From the IMG/VR virus record IMGVR_UViG_3300044940_000234, positions 1 through 20,441 of that record: a stretch of DNA of 20,441 bases; one strand, written 5' to 3'. The DNA comes from a virus. The notes under the pieces were generated by a model. It was not told the DNA's origin. It worked only from the letters and a program-made list of their open reading frames with translations, and ran no database searches. Within the stretch, counting starts at the first letter, position 1. Each line of letters opens with the position of its first letter. Shown here piece after piece: positions 1 through 5,628 of this stretch. Made by a program: the position numbers and the translations under genes.

Positions 1-63
1 CCACCCATTGTCCCGTTGGATGATGGTTGATTGGTAAATCGTTGGTTCGATCACGGTCTTCAT
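1..63 (-). CDS. 5' end of an unknown gene, cut by the left edge
   Basis: Only the first 21 codons are visible, beginning MKTVIEPTIYQS and staying open to the window edge. The start is supported by a very strong ribosome binding site: GGGAGGTGA lies a few bases upstream of the ATG at 63. It is the fourth gene of the minus-strand early group and follows the 330-residue gene after a 122-base gap holding a stem-loop. The peptide is too short for any family assignment. Confidence 0.65.
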   Translation of the reverse strand, partial: MKTVIEPTIYQSTIIQRDNGW

Positions 64-111
64 GTCTCACCTCCCATGCGGGGCGGGGACCCCGCTCGAA
101 TGCCGCCTTGT

Positions 112-125
112 GACGGCCGGCCGTC
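112..125. repeat. 14-bp perfect palindrome GACGGCCGGCCGTC
   Basis: A perfect dyad without spacer lies in the gap between two minus-strand genes, about 50 bases upstream of the next start codon. It could be a protein binding site or the tip of an RNA hairpin. In such GC-rich DNA a 14-bp palindrome can also arise by chance. Confidence 0.4.
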
Positions 126-151
126 GCATGGTGCGGCGGCCGGGGCATTAA

Positions 152-171
152 CCCGCCCCGCAGGGGGCAGG
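152..171 (-). terminator. stem-loop after the 330-residue gene
   Basis: On the minus strand CCTGCCCC pairs with GGGGCGGG around a CTGC loop. One pair is a U-G wobble that exists only in minus-strand RNA, which supports transcription in that direction. It lies 14 bases after the stop at 186 and is followed by TTAATG, so there is no real U tract. It may be a weak terminator or a processing hairpin. Confidence 0.4.
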
Positions 172-185
172 CCACTCTGCACATC

Positions 186-1178
186 TCAACACCCGCCAGC
201 GTCGCCGAACGCATCGGCGATATCGTCGGTGACAGCTGACCACCCGTGCCGCAGGACGGCGGTCAGTTGGGGGCCGTCGAGATGGTACTTGTCGTCGCCA
301 TCCTCGGCGACGACGAACAACCCGTCGTCGTCATGGCCGACGACGAGCCCGGGCGGACTGCCATGCGTGTCCTCGACCATCCGGCCGAGGGCGGCGGTCG
401 CCTCGGCCTCGGTGGAATAGGCCTGGTTGTCGTCGGCCATGGCCGCGACGGCAGCAACCGCGGCGTTGAGCGATGGGTAGGTCTCGGGCCGTCCTTCGAC
501 AGCCCACGCTTCGGCCCAGTATGTGCCGTCGTCGCACGGGGCCAGCCCGCCGTGCAGGATGTCGATCTCCGCGACGGTCGCGTCGCGGATGACGTACCGC
601 GACGCGACGCACCGCATGTCCTCGACGCGGACATCCTGCCACGTCGGCTCGGCGCCGTGATCGGCGGTCTCTGCCGCTTCCGCAATCGCCCACCTGAGGG
701 CGCAGCGGTCGAGAGTGACCCAGCGATCACCCTGCCGCCAGCAGGGGATCAGCCCCCCGCCGTCGCAGTTTTCCCCGCCGCGGATGTCCCATCCGCGGAT
801 GCGGGGCAAGCCTCCGTAGGCTCCGTCGTCGTTGCGCCGCCGCCAACCGCGGCGGCGGTGTTCGGCATCCGGCGGCAGGATGCCGACGAGATGCCATCCA
901 TCGACTCCGATCGGCGCCATGCCCGGCGCCGAGATGCGGAGCGTATAGCTGGGCCATGCGGCCGCGACGTCCTCATCCCAGCACGCCGCCCACGGGGCGG
1001 CATGGGTGCAGGTCACGTCGGCTTCGATGACGCTGACGATACCGGCATCGACCAGCCAGTCGCGCTGGTCGTCGGACAGACGCGGCCATTCGGCCGCGAG
1101 GTCGATGTGCAACAGGGAGATGGCGCGGCGGGCGATGCGGGGGTCGTCGCGGTCGATGATGGCTTTGATAGCGGACAT
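186..1178 (-). CDS. hypothetical protein, 330 aa, early group
   Basis: I do not recognise this protein. The start chosen is the ATG at 1178 (MSAIKAIIDRD), because AAGGAG stands 7 bases upstream; the longer in-frame reading from 1271 has no such support and would run through a hairpin. The protein is acidic overall and rich in Trp and Asp, with no membrane segment. The N-terminal part (residues 1-30) resembles short helical regions; the middle is rich in Trp-Asp/Gly motifs and the C-terminal 130 residues carry many Asp-Asp pairs (for example GHDDDGLFVVAEDGDDKY). It follows the 73-residue gene and is flanked on both sides by stem-loops, so it may be translated independently. Its leader carries ACAAGGA, which resembles a CsrA binding site. 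Confidence 0.7.
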   Translation of the reverse strand: MSAIKAIIDRDDPRIARRAISLLHIDLAAEWPRLSDDQRDWLVDAGIVSVIEADVTCTHAAPWAACWDEDVAAAWPSYTLRISAPGMAPIGVDGWHLVGILPPDAEHRRRGWRRRNDDGAYGGLPRIRGWDIRGGENCDGGGLIPCWRQGDRWVTLDRCALRWAIAEAAETADHGAEPTWQDVRVEDMRCVASRYVIRDATVAEIDILHGGLAPCDDGTYWAEAWAVEGRPETYPSLNAAVAAVAAMADDNQAYSTEAEATAALGRMVEDTHGSPPGLVVGHDDDGLFVVAEDGDDKYHLDGPQLTAVLRHGWSAVTDDIADAFGDAGGC

Positions 1179-1200
1179 GATCAGTCTCCTTGTGTAAAAT

Positions 1201-1221
1201 CCGCCCGCATGTCGCGGGCGG
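1201..1221 (-). terminator. intercistronic stem-loop with short U run
   Basis: CCGCCCGC and GCGGGCGG form a perfect 8-bp stem with a 5-base loop. In the minus-strand direction it is followed directly by ATTTTACAC. It lies between the 73-residue and the 330-residue genes and starts with the same CCCCGCCCGCG string on the minus strand as the hairpin at 1489-1512. It could be a partial terminator or an mRNA processing/stability element. Confidence 0.55.
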
Positions 1222-1230
1222 GGGAGAGTG

Positions 1231-1452
1231 TCAGTTTCCCTCGCGCCATCGCTCGATGGCGCGATCGGCACGGCGGACGGCTCGCCGCGCCTCGCGCGCC
1301 AGTTCGCGGGCGAGCTTCTTGGTCATGTGGATGGCGGCGTCCATCCGCGCGTTCATCCATCCCTCGACAGTCAAGTGGCAGTAGCCGTCCAGATCGGCGG
1401 GCAGATGGCCGCCGAACATGCCGTAGCGGGTGATGTGGAAGCTGGTCCTCAT
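1231..1452 (-). CDS. hypothetical small basic protein, 73 aa
   Basis: Unrecognised. The N-terminal half contains MRTSFHITRYGMFGGHLP and the C-terminal half is a strongly basic helix with many Arg/Ala residues (KKLARELAREARRAVRRAD), suggestive of nucleic-acid or partner binding. The start at 1452 has only a weak upstream GAGG about 10 bases away. It stands alone between two GC-rich stem-loops in the early minus-strand group. Reading on the opposite strand is also open here, as usual at this GC content, but the small size, order and direction agree with its neighbours. Confidence 0.55.
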   Translation of the reverse strand: MRTSFHITRYGMFGGHLPADLDGYCHLTVEGWMNARMDAAIHMTKKLARELAREARRAVRRADRAIERWREGN

Positions 1453-1488
1453 GGTCGAGTACCTCGGTTTGGTGTGAGTGAATGAAAC

Positions 1489-1512
1489 CCCCGCCCGCGC
1501 CCGCGGGCGGGG
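1489..1512 (-). terminator. 10-bp intercistronic stem-loop
   Basis: CCCCGCCCGC pairs perfectly with GCGGGCGGGG around a 4-base loop. On the minus strand it is followed by GTTTCATT. It lies just after the stop of the 178-residue gene and before the 73-residue gene. The very stable stem with a weak U tract fits an intrinsic terminator or a processing hairpin. Confidence 0.6.
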
Positions 1513-1522
1513 AAAAGCAAGC

Positions 1523-2059
1523 TCAGTTGGCGTACCAGATGCCCGCTACTACGCGGACATCCCAGGTGGTCTCGCCACGACGGGTGAACCCGTCGTGGCC
1601 GCCGATGACCCAGCGGCCGGCGAGTCGCAGGCGGTAGCCGCCCTCGACCCGCTCGCCCCACACGGCGTGGTCACCACGCCCATGCCGCGCCCACCCCCGG
1701 CCTCGGGAGAGGCCCTCGTAGTGATGGGCGGGGACAATGATGCCATCCCCAGTTGACACTCGGATAGCCTCGGCGATGGCGCGCAGGTCTTGCGGCGTCG
1801 CGCCGCGGCTCGCAGCCAGTATTAGAGCCCGGCATCGGCCGTCGCCGATCTGCTCGGCAGTGATGCAGGCCATCAGCGAGCGGACGTGGTCCCGGAGCCG
1901 GTTAAGCTCGGCCTCGGCCGCCGCGACGGCGGCCTGGTCGAGGTTTTTTTCGGCCGTCTTCTTTCTGACGACGGCCTCGTCGTACTCCGCGAGCATGGCG
2001 GCAATGGCGGCCGCAGCCTCGACGGGGGTGGCGGGGGTGGCGGGGGTGGGGTTGGTCAT
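1523..2059 (-). CDS. hypothetical protein, 178 aa, first gene of the early group
   Basis: Unrecognised. The start at 2059 is supported by GGAGA 7 bases upstream. Residues 1-15 are a Pro/Thr/Ala-rich tail (MTNPTPATPATP). Residues 15-65 are a predicted helical coiled coil rich in Ala, Glu and Lys. The C-terminal half (about 105-178) has many Gly, Arg and Trp residues (HYEGLSRGRGWARHGRGDHA) and looks like a separate beta-rich part. It is the first gene after the leftward promoter in the divergent control region, so it should be expressed when the neighbouring repressor-like gene allows. A phage early protein is a reasonable guess from position only. Confidence 0.65.
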   Translation of the reverse strand: MTNPTPATPATPVEAAAAIAAMLAEYDEAVVRKKTAEKNLDQAAVAAAEAELNRLRDHVRSLMACITAEQIGDGRCRALILAASRGATPQDLRAIAEAIRVSTGDGIIVPAHHYEGLSRGRGWARHGRGDHAVWGERVEGGYRLRLAGRWVIGGHDGFTRRGETTWDVRVVAGIWYAN

Positions 2060-2070
2060 GGTCTGTCTCC

Positions 2071-2090
2071 GAGTTAGTGGGAGTTAGTGG
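2071..2090 (-). repeat. tandem 10-bp repeat in the leader (GAGTTAGTGG twice)
   Basis: Two identical adjacent copies of GAGTTAGTGG (CCACTAACTC on the minus strand) lie immediately upstream of the ribosome binding site of the 178-residue gene. The core CCACTAACT recurs at 15008-15016 just upstream of the csrA ribosome binding site. Confidence 0.6.
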
Positions 2091-2091
2091 T

Positions 2092-2115
2092 TGAGGGGCT
2101 GTCATCTGCCCCTCA
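2092..2115 (-). promoter_or_regulatory. leader hairpin of the early operon
   Basis: TGAGGGGC pairs with GCCCCTCA around an 8-base loop. The hairpin lies in the untranslated leader between the leftward promoter and the first early gene. It may modulate transcript stability or translation. Confidence 0.5.
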
Positions 2116-2122
2116 CACCCAT

Positions 2123-2150
2123 ATATTATCCCGCCGGGCTAAATTGTCAA
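2123..2150 (-). promoter_or_regulatory. leftward promoter: TTGACA, 16 bp, TAATAT
   Basis: On the minus strand a perfect TTGACA (2150-2145) is followed after 16 bases by TAATAT (2128-2123). The stretch lies in an AT-rich patch that stands out from the GC-rich surroundings and points at the 178-residue gene. The string TAGCCC, 6 bases, ATAATATATG spanning this promoter recurs almost unchanged upstream of csrA. Confidence 0.6.
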
Positions 2151-2163
2151 CAAAAAAAATCTG

Positions 2164-2177
2164 ATTTTTCGAAAAAT
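2164..2177. promoter_or_regulatory. 14-bp palindrome, candidate repressor operator
   Basis: ATTTTTCGAAAAAT is a perfect dyad in the 155-base gap between the divergent early operon and the repressor-like gene. It sits just upstream of the -35 region of the leftward promoter. A perfect AT-rich palindrome is unlikely by chance in this GC-rich window. It is a natural candidate site for the helix-turn-helix protein encoded next to it. Confidence 0.55.
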
Positions 2178-2185
2178 TGTGCCCC

Positions 2186-2203
2186 ACCAGGCTCAGTCCT
2201 GGT
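2186..2203. promoter_or_regulatory. interrupted dyad ACCAGG-N6-CCTGGT, candidate operator
   Basis: Two perfect 6-bp half-sites separated by 6 bases end 11 bases before the start codon of the repressor-like gene. Its position suggests autoregulation. Its sequence differs from the AT-rich dyad at 2164-2177, so the two may bind different proteins. Confidence 0.5.
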
Positions 2204-2214
2204 ACTCTACCACT

Positions 2215-2466
2215 ATGGACACACACACACATGCTGAGATCGCTGCACGTCTGCGGGCAGCGAGGGCGCGTGCCCGACTATCGCAGGCTGCCGCCGGTCA
2301 GATGGCCGGCGGGCTATCCTATGTCACGATGTGCCGATTCGAGAGGGGGCAGCGACTCCCATCGCTCGACACACTGTACACGCTCGCCGACGTGTACGGC
2401 GTGACGATATATGACCTGGTTCCGCCGCGGAGGGTGTTGCCCGATGCGTCCAACGCAAATCATTGA
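2215..2466 (+). CDS. XRE/Cro-C1-type helix-turn-helix regulator, 83 aa
   Basis: A small DNA-binding protein made almost only of one HTH_XRE domain (about residues 8-67). The recognisable pieces are LRAARARARLSQAAAGQMAG for helices 1-2, the recognition helix region SYVTMCRFERGQRLPSLDTL, and LADVYGVTIYDLV, the typical end of the domain. The ATG at 2215 is preferred over an upstream start at 2179 because the latter would place the operator-like dyad inside the coding region and adds residues not typical of the family. There is no clear ribosome binding site, so it may be leaderless or poorly translated. It faces the early minus-strand operon across a control region with two dyads, the layout of a phage immunity switch. 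An (AC)6 run lies right after the start codon. Confidence 0.85.
   Translation: MDTHTHAEIAARLRAARARARLSQAAAGQMAGGLSYVTMCRFERGQRLPSLDTLYTLADVYGVTIYDLVPPRRVLPDASNANH
2219..2230 (+). repeat. (AC)6 dinucleotide run at the start of the regulator gene
   Basis: Six AC units lie directly behind the start codon of the XRE-type gene, within codons 2-6. Gain or loss of one unit would shift the frame and inactivate the protein. The run is short, so slippage rates would be modest. Confidence 0.5.
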
Positions 2467-2513
2467 CGCATATAGACATACGGCTAGAGCGCGACATTGA
2501 CAAAGGAGAAGAG

Positions 2514-3116
2514 ATGAGGAAGGTGTTCACCACCGGGCAGGTGGCCAAAATTTGCAACGCCGCCCCGCGAACCGTCTCGAAATGGTTCGACTCCGGCCGA
2601 CTCAAGGGCTATCGCATCCCGGGCAGCCAAGACCGCCGGATTCCCCGCGAACAACTCATCCGCTTCCTCAAGGAACACGGTATGCCCTTGGGAGAGCTGG
2701 AAGAAGAACAATGGCACAAAATTCTCTTGATCGGCACCGAGAAGTTGTTCAACGACCGGCTCAAGGAACTGTTACCGAAGGAAGACGATTACAAGTTCGA
2801 GCAGGCCAACAGTGGTTTCGAAGCTGGCGTCCTCGCCGTCAGTTCCCACCCGGACACGATCATTATCGATTTGTCATTGGGACGAAGCGAGGCCATCCAA
2901 ATCGCCGCCAATCTCCGCAAAGATAAAGCCTACGCCTCGACACTGATTATTGGTCTGGCTAGCGAGGATGAAGCCGCCCCCGAGCAACTGGCCCAATACG
3001 GTTTCAATGACATTTTCAAGAAGCCGTTTGACCTGGCGCTGCTCGGCGAGAAAATCAAGAACATCGCCGAAGCCAAATGGGGGCGGTCGCACGGCTACCG
3101 CCCCCGGAACGGATGA
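2514..3116 (+). CDS. excisionase/MerR-like DNA-binding domain fused to a receiver domain, 200 aa
   Basis: Start at 2514 (MRKVFTTGQVAKIC), chosen because AAAGGAG stands 5 bases upstream. Residues 3-60 form a winged-helix excisionase/MerR-type domain (TGQVAKICNAAPRTVSKWF, then RIPGSQDRRIPREQLIRFL). After a short linker, residues about 68-190 are a receiver domain. The phosphoacceptor Asp in TIIIDLSLG and the Lys in FKKPF are present, but the acidic pair expected after strand 1 is absent (ILLIGTEK), so it is probably a non-phosphorylated pseudo-receiver. From memory of the family, this exact architecture is strongly conserved in Planctomycetes chromosomes. Its base and codon use is more AT-rich than the surrounding phage genes, which suggests recent capture from a host or that the prophage sits close to host DNA. 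It lies 47 bases behind the XRE gene, same direction. Confidence 0.88.
   Translation: MRKVFTTGQVAKICNAAPRTVSKWFDSGRLKGYRIPGSQDRRIPREQLIRFLKEHGMPLGELEEEQWHKILLIGTEKLFNDRLKELLPKEDDYKFEQANSGFEAGVLAVSSHPDTIIIDLSLGRSEAIQIAANLRKDKAYASTLIIGLASEDEAAPEQLAQYGFNDIFKKPFDLALLGEKIKNIAEAKWGRSHGYRPRNG
3079..3105 (+). terminator. stem-loop at the end of the regulator gene
   Basis: GGGGGCGGT pairs perfectly with ACCGCCCCC around a 9-base loop. The hairpin overlaps the last codons of the gene ending at 3116. It stands where the plus-strand genes meet the convergent minus-strand operon, so a terminator role is logical, but there is no U tract on either strand. Confidence 0.4.
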
Positions 3117-3287
3117 CCACACCCGCTGGGGGGTCGCCCACCCCGGCATCCCTATACCGATCACTACAGACTGACGCCATCCCTGTCGCACACGCAGCGC
3201 CCCACCTCCCGATCGACGATCTCATATCCCAGTGGCTGGGCAGCCGCCTGAGCTAGCCGCAGATGGCCTACGGCCAGACCAGTGGGC
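3117..3287. other. convergent intergenic region
   Basis: This 171-base gap separates the plus-strand regulator from the 3' end of the minus-strand structural operon. On the minus strand one frame is open from inside the glycosyltransferase gene down to a TAG at 3164, with coding-like residues such as LGYEIVDREVGRC, but I find no start codon in it. It may be a gene remnant or a frameshifted tail. Confidence 0.4.
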
Positions 3288-4793
3288 TCACCCCAGCCGA
3301 CGCAGACAGACTGCCTTGTGCTGGTACTCGATCGCCGAGTGCCAGCCGAACTCGACCAGCGGCTCTGCTCGCGGGTCGAGCCCGCGATACCCGCCCAGGT
3401 GCGTGTCGCGGGCGCCGTGCTGATGGCGATCCTGCGTGCAGATGAGCCAGCGCCATCGCCCCGCTGCGATCACCTCCGTCAGCCAGCGCCGCACCAAAGC
3501 GGTCGGCCAGTGGTGCAGCACATCCTTGGCCATCAGCACGGTGGCTGACGGCAATGCACCTACATCCGTGATATCACCGACCTGGGGCGTGTATCGCTCG
3601 CTTGGCCCGCCGATCACCTCAGAGACGCAATCGACCCCCACGATGCGCATGTCGCATCGTTGCGCAATCGCCCGTGCGACACGTCCATCACCGCATCCCG
3701 CATCCACCCCCGTCTGCCAGTCGCCGGCGATCGCCATCGCACTGATGATGCGGATATACTCAGCCGCCTCGCCCTGCGGGTCGCTCCCAGGCCCACTCCC
3801 CCAGCCCCACAGCCCGCATCGGTAGATCTGGCCAAACACATCCGATGGCGATCCGCCGTGATCCAGCACATCAGCTAGTATGTCCCACACCTCGGCCTCG
3901 CGCGGCAGATGGTAGGTGGGGCCGGAATAGCCATGCCGGCCAGGTGGGATGTCGGATACACGCCAGAGCTTGCCCTGGCACCGATGGATGATGACCGGGT
4001 CACCAACAAGGTGGCAAACGAAGGCCGGGTGCTGCCAATCGGCCGGCCCCAGATCATGCCATCGCCAGCCGCCGGCCGAGAGAGACACGCGCCACGTGTC
4101 CTGATCGCCGAACATGTGCGCGAAGTAGTAGTCACTATGCTGGCACATCCAGTCTGCTGTCAGGATCAGCGGCCACGCACGCTCGCGGTCGATCCAGAGC
4201 TGCCCACCCTGGATCTGTGGCACGCCGCCATCACCATCCGGCCAGACCATCGGCCACTTGACGTTGCCCGCGCAATTCGGCAGATCGCGCCAGAAAGCGA
4301 AAGGATGGGATGCGGTCAACGCCTCGAGATGTGCGGTCGGGTTGGCGACACAGTAGGCGTCGGCGTCGAGGTACAGCACACGACGCATGTCGCAGTGCCG
4401 GATGGCGTGCAGCTTGGCCTCCCAGCCACGCAGGATGCGTGGCCGGGTACGCTCGGCGACTGCCAGTGCGCCGACAATCTCGACATCGAGGCCGGCCACA
4501 TCCTCGGGACGCACTGGCTCGGGGTCGGCATCATGCCCGTGCCAGACCTGGATCGGGCCGGCATAGCCCAGCCGACGCAGCAGACGACATCCGACGACCA
4601 CGCCTGGCCAGTAGCGCCCGCCGCCGACGTAGAGTACACCCGACTCGTGCCGGTGGCCGGGATATTCTTCGGCATCGGCCTGCGCGACTACTCGTTCGAG
4701 CGCGTCACGATGCGCTCGGACGACATGCGGGCACGTATGCCAGGTCGAGGCTCGCGTCTGCTCAGGCTCTGGTAGCGGATCGATGATCGACAT
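3288..4793 (-). CDS. glycosyltransferase-methyltransferase fusion, 501 aa
   Basis: Two enzyme domains are visible. Residues about 52-280 look like a nucleotide-sugar glycosyltransferase of the GT-A type: VLYVGGGRYWPGVVVGCRLL at the beginning and a DXD metal/sugar-nucleotide motif in RVLYLDADAYCV (DAD near residue 143). Residues about 328-500 are a class I SAM-dependent methyltransferase, with GWGSGPGSDP as the lead-in found in phage-type methyltransferases, motif I VDAGCGDGR near residue 363, an acidic residue in VGVDCVSEV and a post-I DVLHHW motif. The ATG at 4793 overlaps the previous stop as TGATG. It is the last gene of the structural operon, after the tail proteins. It could glycosylate and methylate a virion surface or host surface polymer; the substrate cannot be read from sequence. 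Confidence 0.82.
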   Translation of the reverse strand: MSIIDPLPEPEQTRASTWHTCPHVVRAHRDALERVVAQADAEEYPGHRHESGVLYVGGGRYWPGVVVGCRLLRRLGYAGPIQVWHGHDADPEPVRPEDVAGLDVEIVGALAVAERTRPRILRGWEAKLHAIRHCDMRRVLYLDADAYCVANPTAHLEALTASHPFAFWRDLPNCAGNVKWPMVWPDGDGGVPQIQGGQLWIDRERAWPLILTADWMCQHSDYYFAHMFGDQDTWRVSLSAGGWRWHDLGPADWQHPAFVCHLVGDPVIIHRCQGKLWRVSDIPPGRHGYSGPTYHLPREAEVWDILADVLDHGGSPSDVFGQIYRCGLWGWGSGPGSDPQGEAAEYIRIISAMAIAGDWQTGVDAGCGDGRVARAIAQRCDMRIVGVDCVSEVIGGPSERYTPQVGDITDVGALPSATVLMAKDVLHHWPTALVRRWLTEVIAAGRWRWLICTQDRHQHGARDTHLGGYRGLDPRAEPLVEFGWHSAIEYQHKAVCLRRLG

Positions 4794-5626
4794 CACTCAC
4801 CGCCTGCGCATGGCATATACATGATCTCGCCTACGAACGTGCCCGATGTCGGCGGCGGCGAACATATGCCTACCGCACACGGATGGATCAGTACCCACAT
4901 CTGACCATTCCACTGCCACGCACAATACCCGGCTGGCGGGGACCCACCGTCACCACTATTCCCGCCACTACTACCACCAGTACTACCACCGCTGGCACTA
5001 CCACCACTACTGCCACCGCTTCCGGACCCGCATACTGGTACCATGACCAGACCAGTGCCAGACTGGTAGTAGATACCAGTCACAGCCCCGGTGTATGGAT
5101 CACGTGTCACACACAGTCTGGCTAAACAATCCGTGCAAGCGACCCCCGAGCTGCCGCCACTGCCAGCGCTGCCAGTACTCCCAGCACTCCCCCCACTCCC
5201 GCTGCCGCTGCCACTCCCGCTGCCACTAGTCTGCGTGTCGCCCATAGGCAGCGTCAGCCACCATCCGCTGGTCGCATCCCACCAGGCTAGCACTGCGGTC
5301 CCAGGCCCGCCCACCGCGACTGGTGCAGCCACGCGCAGACGGCGGATCGGCTGTCGGACGTAGACCCGCCGATCGGTATGGACCCACGCCTCCTCGCCAT
5401 CCGCCTGCCACCACTCGGGCGGGCCGCCGCGTGTCCAACCGCTGGTGAGTAGTACCAGCGTCATCGGCAGCGGCGGCTGAGCGATGAGACGTGTACCCGT
5501 AGCCGACTGGGACACGACCAATTGAGTCGCGCCGCGAATGCGAGTCGCCAATATGCCTTCGGCGACTCGATCGGCTGCCTGCGCCGTGATGGGATCGCCA
5601 CGCCGAGGGCGGTCTGGATAGTGCAT
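4793..5626 (-). CDS. tail-region protein with Gly/Ser linkers and Cys modules, 277 aa
   Basis: Start taken at the ATG at 5626 (MHYPDRPRRGDPITAQAADR), 2 bases after the stop of the preceding gene; a longer in-frame reading would overlap that gene by 100 bases. Residues 1-130 form a compact part rich in Trp and beta-type residues. From about residue 133 there is an extended Gly/Ser linker, a first Cys module (CTDCLARLCVT to MVPVCG), a second long Gly/Ser linker, and a final Cys module (YCAWQWNGQMWVLIHPCAVG). Such flexible linkers between small disulphide- or metal-stabilised modules would suit an exposed tail tip or fibre-like protein. I do not recognise the family. Position between the distal tail protein and the glycosyltransferase supports a virion role. 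Confidence 0.65.
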   Translation of the reverse strand: MHYPDRPRRGDPITAQAADRVAEGILATRIRGATQLVVSQSATGTRLIAQPPLPMTLVLLTSGWTRGGPPEWWQADGEEAWVHTDRRVYVRQPIRRLRVAAPVAVGGPGTAVLAWWDATSGWWLTLPMGDTQTSGSGSGSGSGSGGSAGSTGSAGSGGSSGVACTDCLARLCVTRDPYTGAVTGIYYQSGTGLVMVPVCGSGSGGSSGGSASGGSTGGSSGGNSGDGGSPPAGYCAWQWNGQMWVLIHPCAVGICSPPPTSGTFVGEIMYMPCAGGE

Positions 5627-5628
5627 AG

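Noticed and set aside
112-125. GACGGCCGGCCGTC as an insertion-sequence end
   Set aside because: No matching second copy and no transposase frame nearby; left as a simple palindrome.
246-1433. Long plus-strand frame opposite the 330-residue and 73-residue genes
   Set aside because: It is antisense to genes with strong ribosome binding sites, crosses two stem-loops, and its Arg/Gly/Asp-rich translation has the look of a GC-rich shadow frame.
3909-4775. Plus-strand frame of 288 codons opposite the glycosyltransferase-methyltransferase
   Set aside because: The minus strand encodes recognisable enzyme motifs over the same bases; the plus frame has none.
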